From Ascoidea rubescens DSM 1968 (Eukaryota > Ascomycota > Saccharomycetes > Ascoideales > Ascoideaceae), in assembly GCF_001661345.1 (NCBI RefSeq), contig NW_017962913.1, forward strand, positions 2,926,694 through 2,990,693: a DNA stretch of 64,000 bases, in the 5' to 3' direction. Each line of letters starts with the position of its first letter. Within the stretch, counting starts at the first letter, position 1. The notes under the pieces were generated by a model. That model did no database searches. It was not told the origin of the DNA and saw only the letters and a program-made list of their open reading frames with translations. Shown in pieces: positions 30,400 to 42,865 of the stretch. Made by a program: the position numbers and the translations under genes.

Positions 30400-31190
30400 A
30401 AGCGGCTTCTTGATACACAAGCGGGTAACAGAGAAAGAGCCGACTGCGAGCCGTAGAATGGACCCGAATTTGATCCAACACCAGGGAGATTACAATAGAT
30501 TGTGCGCTTTCAAACTCGGAACAAAACGAGCCAAGCAGTTGGTCCGCTGAAGGAAACCGTTCTATCAGCACTCCAGCGAGCGGCAGTTGGGAGCCGGAAG
30601 TGAAGGCGGCCATTGCTAGGGCAGCGCTGAAACAGAGAGAAAATACCGAACAAAAGCAATTTTAGGGTTTGTGGTAGCGAGCAACGCGCGTGACCATGAT
30701 TGGCCAGCCAGCCGTGGACCAGCTGGCGAGTCGCACACACTGACCGAATACGTGATCACCCCTGGTCAAAAAGCAGATGAAGGGAATTTTGCCTGGCTGA
30801 GATAAGGCCGAGAACAAACAGTTGGGACTGAAAAGAAACCTTGGCTGGCAAGCGGAGAAGTGGAGCCAGGCACATATATGCTGAGCACCGGCGTCTTGAC
30901 AAGCACAGTAACACACACGTTGCAAGACGCACGCGTATATGCAACAAGACAGCGCTGCCAAGCTCACGGCCGCTTGGACAGCAGTCCCGATTGCGCAAGT
31001 GCGGCTGGTGGACGTGTGGGTGCGTGCAGCAGGGCGCACGTAGGGTTCAGGCCAGCAGAGACCATTAACATTTCGGCTAAAAAAGCAGGCTTCCGCGGCA
31101 GAGCGCTGTGTGGCTGCACCGAGAAAAAACGCAGAGTTGGAGAATGGCCAAAAAGCGCTCTGCTCCAGCTTTCTCGTGCTCAAAAAGGAA
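30400..31190. other. GC-rich island upstream of the zinc-cluster gene
   Basis: The longest GC-rich block in the window. It includes an MCB-type ACGCGT near 30930 and several CGCG and CCAG/CTGG words. It is probably a regulatory region for the gene starting at 31621, but a non-coding transcript is also possible. Open frames here are chance products of base composition. Confidence 0.5.
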
Positions 31191-31620
31191 TTTGCATTTT
31201 GGCTTTGAAATTCCCTGCTTTTCTTTTCGTTCTGTTCTGTTTGGTTTCGTTTTTTGCTTTTGTTTTTTTCTTTCTCTTTGCCTGTTTTGCCATCACCAGA
31301 AAGCCCTTCAGCTTTTTAGCATCTGCCTCAAGCCCCAAGAAACTCGATCTTCCCTCGCTTTTAAAGCATTTGTAGTGCGCCCTTGGTTTTTTTATTTAAA
31401 AGCCCAGCGAAACTCGTTCTTTTCTTCAGTTTCATTTTTGCATCCGCAGATTTTTCTACCTCGTCTTTTCTACGGCTCGAGCAGTCCTATTCATTGACAG
31501 TCTTATTCATTGATCTCCCTCTGGTCCCTTCAGACCTGATATAATCAACACCATTACGGCCCTCTTGTGCTTTTCTGCCTTATTTTATATTATACTCTCG
31601 TCTCCATATCCTTTCTCGAA

Positions 31621-34600
31621 ATGTCTGAAGACCACTCCAACATTGATCCCAACCAGCCCCAGAACAACCATATACTGTCTGCTTCTTCATCCAGCACTGT
31701 TCTCGCTGACCCCAATCTTCCTTCCTATTCCAATGTGCAGAACAGAATCTCTCCCAGCTCTTTTTCAAACATTCTTCACAACCACACTCCAAACCACATT
31801 TCAAACCACAACTCAACCTCAAATCTAGATTCAATTCCCAATTCTAACCATAATATCAACCAGTATCCCTCCCACTCAAATTCAATTGCTAATCTTCTTC
31901 ATGCGTCAGAGCTCTCCCAATCCCAACCTCAACCTCAAATTATTCCACCATCAAATACTTCCTTCTCTGACTTAAACAACAACCACAATTTCAACCAAAG
32001 CATGGACCACACCATCCCATTGGACAAAAAAAGTACCATCTTTCCTCCATCTGAAAAAAACTCAATCTCTATACCCACACACCTCTCTGATCAATCCAAA
32101 TCAAACTCTCCCTCTACCACCACCACCAATAGCCCCCAAAACACTACTCTCAATGCTCCAACTGATCCCACTGATCCCACTGATCCCACAACCACTAATA
32201 ACAACGACACTGATAAAAACATTGGATCCACCACAGATCCCAACGCTGCCCCTAATAAGACAAAAAAAAAACCTTCCTTCACCATGAAATATAAAAGACC
32301 AAGGTCTGCTAGAGCTTGCAAAGTCTGCCATGCAAGAAAAGTTCGTTGTGATGCAATGATCAGAATCCCTTGCACCAATTGTGTCACTTTCAGATGCGAT
32401 TGCTCATTCCCTGAAACAACTAAAAAAAGAGGAAAAAAACAAAAAATCATTCCTCACATCAACAGAATTAACACTTTAAACGACCCCAAATCCTCAAAAT
32501 CAAAAAAAACTGACTCCACTAACAACACATCTTCCTTCTCCAACATCACCAATACCACCACCACCACCAATACCACCACTTCTACCATTTCCACCAAAAC
32601 TAACGCTAATAATAAACACTCAATTACAAATAAAAATGACTCAAATGATCCACCTAACCAAACTATATCCACTTCCACTTCCACTACCTCAAACTCAACC
32701 GCTCCTACCACTGACAATATCATCCAAAACAAAAATCCTTCAATCGAAATTCCCATTAAATCTCTTGATAATAAAACCACATCCACAAATAAAACTTCCA
32801 CTACCAACAAAACCTCTACCAACACAAAAAAAAACGATTTGTCCACATCCAACCCTCCAAACCCTCCTCCTCCCAAAAAAAGGAAAACAAATGCTGCCAA
32901 CTCTGCCAACAATACAAAAAGAGACCCTGTGGCTGCCATCTCAAAGGAAAATGCTGCTGAATGGGCAATGACCTACAACGGAAAAATATTCAAGGAATCA
33001 AAAGCAAATGGTGGCACCAATGGCATCTCATTCTACGGCTCAACCTCCAACTTCAAACTAATCACTGAAGAAACTAAACAAAATAAATTGAGCCACTACA
33101 CCATTACCGGCTTTAATAGATTCATCAATTCAGAAAACATCGACACTGTAGAGCTAGAAATCCTTAAATTGCGTGGTGCTTTTCTACTACCAACAAAAGC
33201 TTTAACTTTGGATATAATCAAGGCCTATTTCGATCACATTCACCAAGTCACTCCAGTAATAAATGAAAGCTGGTTCATGGCTAGATTTAATGACCCGAAA
33301 AACCCTCCCTCTCTATTACTACTACAAAGTATGTTATTGGCTGGCTCAAGAGTTTGCACAAACGATTTATTAAAGGATTCTCAAGGTAAAAACGACCTAG
33401 CTAGCTCAACCTTTTTTCAAAGAGCAAAAGCACTATACGAATCAAACTATGAAAAAGATCCTTTGGCAATCGTTCAATCCTTGATTTTATTTGGCTGGTA
33501 TTGGGAAGGACCTGATGATGTTACTAGTAACGCCTTTTACTGGAACAGAATTGCCATTACTGTAGCTCAAGGTTTTGGCTTTCAAAGATCGGTTTCTGAC
33601 TCCAACATGAGTCTCTCCGAAAAAAAATGCTGGAAAATCATTTGGTGGTACTTGTTTATTAGAGATAGAGCCTTGTCTTTAGTCTTTGGAAGACCCTATT
33701 GTATCGATTTAGTTGACTGTGATGTTAAAATGCTAACTGTTGACGATTTTGACGATACTGACCCCGGTTTGGGTTTGGAACCTATAAGACAAGTCGAAAA
33801 ATCAAAAGCAATCTTTTTCATCAAATACTCCACTTTATATATGATTCTAGGTTTGATCATGAAAGAAATATTCTCTGTTAAAGCAGAACAAAGAAACGAT
33901 AAAGCTGAAAAAATTGGTTCATTTGACAGACTATTGACTCAATGGATCAAAGACTTGCCAGCTGAACTACATTACACTAGAATGAGATACAATTTACTTG
34001 GTGCTTTGCTATACATCAACTACTTTACTGTCGTTTGTCTTCTTCATCGCTCTTCTTTCCTCAGAAGACAGTCTAAAAATAAACTTTATAAAAAAAGAAA
34101 TAACCGTATCGATATAAATGAAAATATTGCATTTTATTCTGCTATTCAATTAACACAAATTGTTGAAGATATCATTAAACATAATGACCTTGGTCATGCA
34201 AATGGCTTTATTCTTTACAGCATTTTCTATGCTTGTATTATATTTGTTTATCATATTGACTCCAAAAACGACCAAATAAAAGAAATCGCAAATCTTTATT
34301 TTAAAAAATGTTATTCTTTTGTTGAACAATGTACTAAAACTTGGGAATTGGCTAAAATTCTCTTGAAAATATTTGAAGCAGTCAAGAGAAATGCTTTGTT
34401 AAGAAAAAAAATCGTTAGAGATTTTGTTAGAAATAATAGAAATCTCCTTCCCAAACAAGACGACGCTACCAAATTAAAGTCCAGTGGACGCAGAAGCCAA
34501 AAGAGAGGCTTCAGCATTGAAGATATTGTGAATAATTATAAACGTCAATTGGGTCCAAACTTTGAAGAAAATGATGAACAAAAGGATAGTTCTAGAGATC

Positions 34601-34811
34601 ATTCTCCAGGAGACCAATCTCCATCAGAAGAAACACCTAAAGATGAAACCACCAATCATCAAAAATCTCCAAGTTATCAATCTTCTCATCCTGCTATTTA
34701 CAAAAGAGATGAGCCCACAGCTCCGGCCTATAAACCCGTTTCTAATGAAGCTGTAGGCAATGAACAATGGAACTCCAGTTATCAACAAAATCAAACAAGT
34801 TTTTCTCAACC

Positions 34812-34848
<37 letters not shown>

Positions 34849-36006
34849 CCAGCGAGTGTACAATATGTATTTAATGGACAACCTCAATACCAGCCTCAGT
34901 CCTTTTCAAATCAAAATAATGTTCAACAATTTCAAAATCAAAACCCAATTCAAAATACATCTTATCAACCCCAACAACCTGTGGAGAATACAAATTTATA
35001 TCAGCAGACACAGCCTAGCATTCTTCCATCAAACCAAACACTACCAATTCCAAATTCTAACATTTATGGAGCTCAGAATCAGCCTAATCAAACAGGACAG
35101 CTAGAGCAACATGTAATACAGCCCCAACATCCAGAGCAAGTTCACCACAATACCTTTATGAACAATCAACCACAGACACAATACTATCAACAACCTGATA
35201 CTAAATTACCTCATGATGCTCAGAATTACTATATCAATCAACCTCTAGCTAATAATTATCCAGATCGACCAGTTATTCAACAACCTCAAGCTAGTAGTGT
35301 GGAATATGAAAGAAATTTGGGATTTACCCCAAGTAATTTACTTTCTCATGAAAATATCAACACAGTCAACAATAATGGTTCCGATTTTAATAAGAATAAC
35401 ACTGGTTTATTATACAATTCTAACAATGACGGATTTTCTCAAAACAAACCTCCCATGCCTGTTGTCGATCCATCTAGTCAAGTTTTTGGCAATAATAATT
35501 TGGTTGAAACTATATATGAAGATGACACTATTGGTAATCAACCAAATTCTGTCGTGGAATCTATTAATTCATGGGGTGATTATGGTTTGATGTGGAATGT
35601 TACCCAATTAACGGATCCTCCTCAAAATTGGGAACCCACACAATTGTTTCCTGAACTTGATGACTTTAATTATATGTCAAATCAATTTATGGATCAAAAT
35701 ATGAATAATGAAAATATAGATTTTCAAAAAACAGAAAGTTTCCTTAATAGCTTAAAAAAACAAAATATGCAATTTTTTCAAGAAATGCCTGTTGATCCCT
35801 ATGGAAATTTCCAACCTATGCCTCAAAATCCACAAAACCCTCAAAACCCTCAAGATGGACTCAACTTATTACAAACTTTGAACACGAGCTCATCCGATAG
35901 TGATCAACACCTACAACAACAACAGCAGCAACATGAGCCTCCATCTTCATTTGGACTTAAAGACTGGTGTGTTTATCTTACAAATGGTGCAATTGGGAAA
36001 AAGTGA
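31621..36006 (+). CDS. Zn2Cys6 transcription factor, cutinase-factor (CTF1)-like
   Basis: 1461 aa from ATG 31621; the frame also runs upstream to a GTG at 31567, but ATG is the natural start. A zinc cluster at about residues 233-262 (ARACKVCHARKVRCD, CTNCVTFRCDC) is followed by a basic KKRGKKQK tail. A fungal-specific regulatory domain begins near 515 with the motifs LRGAFLLPTKAL, YFDHIHQVTPVINESWF, LLLLQSMLLAGSRVC and FGWYWEGPDDVT. These are typical of the cutinase transcription factor 1 / Far family, which controls fatty-acid and ester catabolism in filamentous fungi and Candida. The flanks are low-complexity: Ser/Asn/Thr-rich with PTDPTDPTDP in the N-terminus, and a poly-Gln run (13 Q) plus Gln/Asn-rich sequence in the C-terminus. 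The final 20 residues (LKDWCVYLTNGAIGKK) are again well ordered. The regulon cannot be inferred. Confidence 0.8.
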
Positions 36007-36213
36007 TAGTTGATCATTTAATGATTTATATTTTAATAATTGGTTATGTTATTTTTTATTTTTGTTTTTACTTTTTTTGATTGCTTTGCTGTTTCTAATG
36101 AAAATGAAGTTTTTATTGTAATATCTATAAAATAAGTATATAAATATATATTTTTTTGACGAAAATTCTTTTATCTAATGTTTCTTTATTTAATGAAAAT
36201 AATTAGTGTTAAA

Positions 36214-37992
36214 TCATGGTCTCTTAAAACCTTGTGCTTCTTTTTTCATGCTCTTTGTACAATCAGCCAAAATTTTAGCCTGCCTAGCGATTTCACCTAA
36301 TTTATTAATAACCTCTTTATTACCTTTTCCAAAACCATAGATAGTATATTTAAGACCAACTTCATTACAAAAATCGATGATCAAAGGTTGAAGCTTTCTA
36401 AAATTATGTCTTGGAACTCTGGGGAAAAGATGGTGTATAGCCTGGTATTGCAAACCACCATGAAAGTAATCAAACCATTCAGGACAGTCTACGTCCATCG
36501 TTGTTCTTAGTTGTTTTGAAACAAATGATTCAGAAACACCTAAATCGGAGGTTGACATTGCAAAATGAGATAGAGTAATTTGAACATGAACAACCATTGT
36601 AGTTATATGAGATACTAGAACATATTGTAGTCTTGCACCCCAACCATCAATACGAGAATAAACTATCAAATAAAAAAACCAATAGAAAAAAAAGGATAAA
36701 CCTAGTAATTCATAGTAACGAAACCAAGCAGCTTTGCCTTTTCTTGGACCTAAACCGAGCAAAAGATGAGTCCAGGATAACCTGTAAAGATTGAATCTGC
36801 CAAAACATAGAACAGGATAGTATAAATAATCTTGAAATTTTATAAAATATTGAGCAGCTTTATCGTAATATAGATACTTATCGTAATAAGTCGAATAAAC
36901 ATTTTTAAAGAGTCTTGTTGATACCGCAAAAAAAGGTAAGTGCTGAATATCTGGATCATGAATAGGATCATTTGTGATCAAATGATGGACATTGTGGTTA
37001 CGCTTCCACCAACCTAAGGATAGCCCACCAAACCAATCAGCGACAGTCATCCCAATAAGGTTATCGATTTGATAATTATGTGTTATCGATATATGACCAG
37101 CATCATGAGCAATAAAAGTCATTTGCTGCCATGCAGCACCTAGTAGTACAGCAGAAAAAAATAAATGATTGGTTTTGAATAAAGAAGCAGAAAACATCAT
37201 TAGTGAAGATATCCTACAAAATTCCTTGAAATAACACCAATAATTGCATTGATAGAAACCTTGAGCAATAACATTTTCATGTAGTTGATTGTATTTTTTC
37301 GATAAAAACTCCTGGGTTTTGTAGTCTAGTGATGGAATTGAATTCAAGTCTTGTATAGCTAGATCGTTATCATAGTTATCGATTACATCTTCTGGATCTC
37401 TGATTACACGCTTTTCAAAATAATAAAACTTTTCTTTTGTTAAAATTTCACATTGAGGAGCCTTGGGTATAATTTTAACAGATGAGGTTCCTATTGGAGC
37501 TGGCTTTTTTGTGTTTCTAAGATTTGAAATTTTATTATCAAATTCATTGTCCAATTTGATATTAGTTCCATTAGTTCCGGTATCCAGATCGGAAACAACG
37601 GTTGAGGTAGATAATGAACCTGTGGAAGAATCGGTACATGAGGCAGTTAAAGTTGAGGTTTCTGAATCATTTTGTTGATTCTGTTCTTCATAAGTCCTGT
37701 AGATTCCACCTTGAATTGGAGGTAGGAAATTTTCCCACTTATATTTATGATCGATTTTTCCTATAGACCAACGTAGAAAAGTGGATTGAGTTCCATCACA
37801 ATGATAGGATATCATTTCGTCGGTCGCATCTCTGCCAATTAGATGGTAAACAGCTTTATCACCACCGGGATGTTTATCGATCCATTTGTTTAGTTTAAGA
37901 ACATTGTCTTGATATATCACTATGGCATCTCCAGTCGCTATTCTGTGTTCAATCTCCGATTTTGATAAGATTCTGGACTTTATTGTTGACAT
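36214..37992 (-). CDS. SLD1: Delta-8 sphingolipid desaturase (cytochrome b5 fusion)
   Basis: Introduces the 8(E) double bond into sphingoid bases of glucosylceramides; ER membrane enzyme, absent from S. cerevisiae. 592 aa from ATG 37992. The N-terminal cytochrome b5 domain has heme ligands His41 in HPGG and His64 in SYHCDG. The three histidine boxes are HDAGH (296-300), HNVHH (333-337) and QAIHH (517-521), the last with Gln in place of the first His, as in all front-end-type b5 desaturases. Hydrophobic segments lie between the boxes. The frame continues upstream to an ATG at 38127, which would add 45 mostly hydrophobic residues; I prefer 37992 because family members begin with the b5 domain. 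The promoter has a Cbf1-type GTCACATG (38140) and an ACGCGT (38287-38292). Confidence 0.88.
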   Translation of the reverse strand: MSTIKSRILSKSEIEHRIATGDAIVIYQDNVLKLNKWIDKHPGGDKAVYHLIGRDATDEMISYHCDGTQSTFLRWSIGKIDHKYKWENFLPPIQGGIYRTYEEQNQQNDSETSTLTASCTDSSTGSLSTSTVVSDLDTGTNGTNIKLDNEFDNKISNLRNTKKPAPIGTSSVKIIPKAPQCEILTKEKFYYFEKRVIRDPEDVIDNYDNDLAIQDLNSIPSLDYKTQEFLSKKYNQLHENVIAQGFYQCNYWCYFKEFCRISSLMMFSASLFKTNHLFFSAVLLGAAWQQMTFIAHDAGHISITHNYQIDNLIGMTVADWFGGLSLGWWKRNHNVHHLITNDPIHDPDIQHLPFFAVSTRLFKNVYSTYYDKYLYYDKAAQYFIKFQDYLYYPVLCFGRFNLYRLSWTHLLLGLGPRKGKAAWFRYYELLGLSFFFYWFFYLIVYSRIDGWGARLQYVLVSHITTMVVHVQITLSHFAMSTSDLGVSESFVSKQLRTTMDVDCPEWFDYFHGGLQYQAIHHLFPRVPRHNFRKLQPLIIDFCNEVGLKYTIYGFGKGNKEVINKLGEIARQAKILADCTKSMKKEAQGFKRP

Positions 37993-38700
37993 TATCTTGC
38001 AAAAAAAAATTACAAGGAATATAAAAAAAAAGAGAACCAAAAAAAAAGGTCGAATAATTGAACAATAGAGAATGAAGAATACGTACACAAAACCCAACAA
38101 CAAATTGAAATCATCAGCCTTATTCATTTGTCGAAGTCGGTCACATGCAGCCAATCAGAGTGGATTCTGGGGTGGTGCGAAAACATACGAGAGAAACCTG
38201 GGCAATTGTTTTTAACCGAAGGGTTGTGAGGGCCCGGCTGTATTTGGAAATAATATATGTGTGTATATGCACATCAACTTTGGAAGACGCGTGTTTGAAC
38301 TCAACCCGGGATTTGTTTTGAAGCGTTTACATTAGAGAAATGATTAATTATAGGATTATAGTAAAAGTAGAAATATAGGAATAGAAAACTATAAAAACGT
38401 TAAAAACCATTAAGTCAAAAAAACAGCCACCTAGCCAACAAGTGTTTTTATCTTTGTTTTTCTAAAATATAAGTAATTTTGAAGACCACCTACTTGCAAA
38501 AGTAATGTGCTATAAAAACAAGAAACACGAAACAAAATAAAAAATAAAAATAAAAAAGAAAGCAATTAAAAAAAACCAACCATAATTTCAAGTAAAATGA
38601 AAAATAAAATAAAGGGTAAGGAAACAAGGAGAAAACAAAAAAAGAATTGTTCTATAATTTTTTAATTTTTTTTTTAAATATTGTGATGAGCCTTTGAACT
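37993..38700. other. SLD1 promoter and PIR-gene 3' region
   Basis: Contains GTCACATG at 38140-38147 next to CCAATCA, GGCCCGG near 38232, and an MBF-type ACGCGT at 38287-38292. The rest is A-rich DNA with no gene. Confidence 0.55.
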
Positions 38701-39522
38701 TTAGCATTGCTGTAGAGCGACTGCAACTAAATGAATGGGGGTACATTGAGAACCAATGTATTCATCATAAAGATTGTAGAAGTTTCCGGAAAGACATTTA
38801 TAAAAGACATCGTTATCGCCAAGAGCTAAATAGCCGTCTTTACTAATAGACCAACCAAGAGCATAAATAGTACCAGCTTGTGGTGGTGGACCATCGAATT
38901 GAAATTGTCTATTTGAAACAATGGCACCAATTCTGCCTAAAGAGTCAGTTAAAACTGAGCCGAATAAAGTCATTGATAAAGTGCTTTCCGATCCACAGGC
39001 ATGATATTTGATGACATTACTGGTAGAAGTGGATGTGGATGTGGATGATTCACTTTGTGAAGGTGTGTCAGATGCAGAATTTGTGTATTTGAATTGGAAA
39101 GTGGTGGTTGAAGTGGTTTGAGTTGGAGTAGTGAAGTAGTAAGTAGTTGTAGAATCATCTCTTTTGACTAATTCAGCAGATGAAGAATCCTCATTGGGAA
39201 CAAATTCAATGTGGCCATTTTCATTTTGTTGCAATGGATTTAAAAGTGAATCTTCTTCAATTTCAGAGGAGCCTGTAATAACTGGAAAAGAGATTATTGG
39301 AGTTTTGGTTTCATCTTCGGCTCTTTTTTGGAGGCCGGCTGTACTTGTTAATGCAGTTGTGATCCTTGAAACAGCAATACCAAAGGTGGAAGAATAGTCA
39401 GTTATACCATCGGATAAGGTGGTTGTTGGAGTTAAAGTCGACCAAGGGCTTGGTGGAATATAAGCGCCGAAGACAGAGCTGAAAAGTAAGCTGAAAAACA
39501 AAGAAAGTTTCAAGAGAGACAT
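38701..39522 (-). CDS. PIR-family cell-wall protein without PIR repeats
   Basis: 273 aa, secreted. Signal peptide at about 1-19 ([18 protein letters not shown]), then the PIR N-terminal block [14 protein letters not shown] and [12 protein letters not shown] as in Cis3/Pir proteins. Kex2-type Lys-Arg sites are at 66-67 and 120-121. The C-terminal domain has four cysteines (176, 243, 260, 273) with the exact PIR spacing C-66-C-16-C-12-C and the block [17 protein letters not shown]...[28 protein letters not shown]. The repeat SQIGDGQVQ that normally links PIR proteins to beta-1,3-glucan through Gln is absent; a Ser/Thr-rich segment (likely O-mannosylated) stands in its place. Attachment may therefore be by disulfide, or the protein may be released. 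Confidence 0.88.
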   Translation of the reverse strand: MSLLKLSLFFSLLFSSVFGAYIPPSPWSTLTPTTTLSDGITDYSSTFGIAVSRITTALTSTAGLQKRAEDETKTPIISFPVITGSSEIEEDSLLNPLQQNENGHIEFVPNEDSSSAELVKRDDSTTTYYFTTPTQTTSTTTFQFKYTNSASDTPSQSESSTSTSTSTSNVIKYHACGSESTLSMTLFGSVLTDSLGRIGAIVSNRQFQFDGPPPQAGTIYALGWSISKDGYLALGDNDVFYKCLSGNFYNLYDEYIGSQCTPIHLVAVALQQC

Positions 39523-42500
39523 TATAATTTTTGGAAAACAATGTGTTTGAAATGGATTGTTGATGGTGAGCCTCTAGTTTTCTGGATTGCTTTGCGGAAT
39601 AGTAAAATTTGTAATTTGATCTTTTCTCTAAAACGAGTGGATGGGAAGGTATGGAAAGAGAAGAAACCCTGGATATTTATAAACATTTGCAAACCACCAG
39701 AATGATCAGCTTGGGGCAAACAGAAATAGAAGCCCATTGCGGTCCATGATCGATGATTAAAGCCCAGCAAAAAAAGCTAAGCAATTGGCTAGTCGAAGGT
39801 ATTTGGTGATAGAATATCTTGGAAAGGTGATCATTTGGGCTTGAAATTCATTACCAAAACATCAGAAGAGATGAAAAGTTGTAAAATTTGGTCGAACGCT
39901 GCAAAACTTCTGTTTATACATTTCCTTTACAATGTTTAAAAAGGTTTTCTACGAACTAAATACAAAAAGGAAGCAGTGCTAATAGTCAGATTCTGAATCT
40001 TATTAGACGAATATCAACATCAAATATTATCATCAAATATAAACAGTCGTCAATTTGGAACAGGAAATTAGTGGTTGGAGGGTAACTCTTAGAGATCCAC
40101 AGTGTTGGCGACAAAAGCTTTTTCCGATCCAGTTCTGTGGTACAATTGATCTGATCCAAAAAGATGAGTTAAAAACAATTTGGTGGAATTGAAAGTGGTG
40201 AATTGAACGTGAATTCAGAAAAACGAATTCAAAAAAATGAATTCAGAATAATTGATCTGATTCTGACTAATTTTGCTGTTCATTGTTGACATCCTGGAAA
40301 AAACTTTTATTTTTAGTTCCCTTTTTGTTTTCATATTGTTTCTATTGATCTTTCTGTGCTTGATAAGTAGGTGATTAGTACTTGGTGAGAAACTAAGGAT
40401 AAATATAAACTGAGTTAAAGCACTAGGTCGAACCCTTTATTATATTGAAGCATGTACGCAGTTTTTTTATTTAAATATAAATGGAACTATAATTACTTAT
40501 ATAGCATGTGTGGTATTTGTTTACTTTTCTCTAGCAGAGTCTGATTAAAATAGATTACAAAAGAAGTAGAAATTAATCAGCTTTGATCCGTTTCAGCTCA
40601 TAACTCTAACTTAGTTGATAAGCTAAACAGTCTTCTAGAAGATTCAAGGGATATTAGGTTGTTTCTATTTATCGTTATTTGTATCGTGCTACACTAAAGT
40701 GCGCTATCTTATAGGCTGGGGCAATAGGAGTCTCGCAGAACGAAGAAAAAGCGACAGTGTTAAGTCAGCTCAAGCACAATAGCTCAACTCTGGCTTCTAA
40801 TTTTAGATCTGTCTGGAGTTTCCTATTGTTCAAGCTGAAATTGTAAATTATAAACTACGCTTAATTAATATTAATTAATTATCAGCTTGTTGTATCACAC
40901 TTTGCTGATTGTCGATTATTTTGAATAATCTATTGTTGTCTAACTTTGGTTCAACTTTGCAAATTTTAAACTTTTTTTTAGAATTTCATAATTTTGTTGT
41001 TTTGGTGCTCTATCCTGTTGATGTTTCTTTGATTGAAAACAAACACTATCAAAACTCGCCAAAATGACTGAGAAAAGCAGCCCATTCAAAGAATTCAAAT
41101 GATCTATACGATTTTCGTGTGTTCATCCAGCTGAAAAAAGATGACCAATTACGTTTTTTGAATGGTTCAATTCAGTATTACACTCGCTGTTCACATGTTT
41201 CTCTTTCTGCAGATTTGGGTTAGCAAAACCAAAATTTTCATACTTTCATACTTTCAAGTTGCATCACTTGTTTACTGGAAAACTTTATACATCATCACTT
41301 TCTCCAACCTATGTTTTTGTAATTTGAGACAACCTAGTTTTTACTAAAAGATTTCAGAAACCACCTTTCATACAATCAAAAATGATTAGGTTTTCACACA
41401 TAGCATAACAATAAGTTTACTGTACCAAATACAAGTAGCTATTTACCAGTCTTATGTTAAGTTAATCGATTGTTCCATCGGTCTCAACATAACCCACTAG
41501 TATCATTCTCTGTAGTAAGAGGTGAAGTAATATATTTAGAGTGTAGTAATATATGTAGAGTGTAGTATCTATCATCCTAGTTAATTATAGAAAGGGCATT
41601 GGAAACCCTTATAAGCTGTACTCACATCAGCCAACTAGTTCGATTGGTTAATGCCACAGCTAGCCAAATCAAATCGTTAACCATTTCATAATTTAGCGTA
41701 CGATATCCACTAGATTATATATTGAGCTGTTGGTGGGAAAGTCAAAGTTATATATCTGCTCACCAAAGCGGAACACGACCAGTTTTCCATCCACCTACAA
41801 AGACAAACATCAAATAAAACGGGATTATGGTGGATCCAAAAGAGTAGTTTTGATTATTAATACCACAAACTACTATTTTCAACAAAACCAACTGTTTCAT
41901 TGCAAAAAAATTTAATGATTATTCATACGATTTTTCCTTCATTTAACCATACTTTTGCTTTCCAAAGCGGTTTTTCGTTACCAGTTTGCCAAATTAATGG
42001 GTTAGCATATAAACTTTGTTAAATTGCTGCTAACAACGGCCTTGTAATAATCTAATTGACAATAAATAAATGCCCCACTGATTATCAAAATTTCATATTT
42101 CAGCAGGAAACAGACAATAAAATATAAATATACTGCTTTTTATTATGTTGAATCAAAAAATTGATGTAGAAATTCGTTTCCCTTAGTTAGGCAATAATGT
42201 AAGACATGTTTAAACTCTTTATCTGGGAACCACAGCTATAATTTTTCCAGATATATGTTACAAATACATATCATTGGACGGTCAAAATAATAATAATAAT
42301 TATAATAATAAAAATTAGAAAAATAGATTATTAGAAAATCAAAAATAAATCGTATTTTACATCAATTTGTCTTGAGCAACACAATTTTTTTTTTTCTAAA
42401 AATCACAACAATAATAACAAACTACATACCCGTATTAGTGGATTTTTATGCATAATAGTACCTAACCTCAATGTGTTGGGCAGTTAGATTATGGTATATT

Positions 42501-42865
42501 TAATATAGAACAAGAAATCTGAAAGACAATATACAAAACTAATGTTTAAAATATATGATTTGATTATATTGCAAGTGCTATATTGTGATTTTTTAAATCA
42601 TATATATACAATAGTTTTCCGATTATTTGTTGCTGCTTTTAAGAAAAATGTTATTGAGATTATAAATATATTTAACAATTTGCAAGTCCAATTTCAAATC
42701 AGATACAACTGTTTTTCATAATCATTTTAATTCTTTAAATATAATACTTTTATTTATTTTCAATTTAATTCAACTCTAATCAAACCTTTTTCTTTTCAAA
42801 ATTTTAGCTTATTTTCATTAATTTTTTTTTCAAATTATTATCGATAAAGACAAATCATTTTTCCT
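39523..42865. other. 3.3-kb gene-free region
   Basis: Upstream part is the PIR-gene promoter. Further on are three GAATTC-centred repeats (40210-40250), an 18-bp palindrome of TTAATTAA units (near 40860-40877), a 19-bp direct repeat (41527-41564) and an imperfect hairpin with arms ATATATGATTT/AAATCATATAT (about 42549-42605). No ORF longer than about 60 codons and no RNA gene is recognised. It could contain an origin or a regional centromere, but no specific motif shows it. Confidence 0.5.
41527..41564. repeat. 19-bp direct repeat, two copies
   Basis: Two adjacent copies of GTAATATATKTAGAGTGTA, differing at one base. Non-coding. Confidence 0.9.

Larger units (their letters stand above)
27476..31620. 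other. 4.1-kb non-coding region between DBP3 and the zinc-cluster gene
   Basis: Divergent promoter region. It contains GAATT repeats (27898-27925), a four-copy 12-bp repeat (28299-28346), 10-bp AGTGGCTAAT repeats (about 28374-28400), an E-box CACGTG (28557), a 44-bp perfect palindrome (29766-29809), GATAGAGATTTA repeats (about 30110-30140), an AAAAGC hexamer tract (30147-30205), a GC-rich island (about 30400-31190, with ACGCGT at 30930) and a pyrimidine-rich leader (31190-31620). ORFs on both strands in this region lack any family motif. Confidence 0.55.

Noticed and set aside
30323-31497. Several ORFs of 75-173 codons on both strands
   Set aside because: Same reason: GC-rich island, mutually overlapping frames, no recognisable domains.
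41562-41570. GTAGTATCT, identical to the U2 snRNA branch-recognition core
   Set aside because: It is part of a 19-bp direct repeat; the conserved U2 sequence on both sides is absent.
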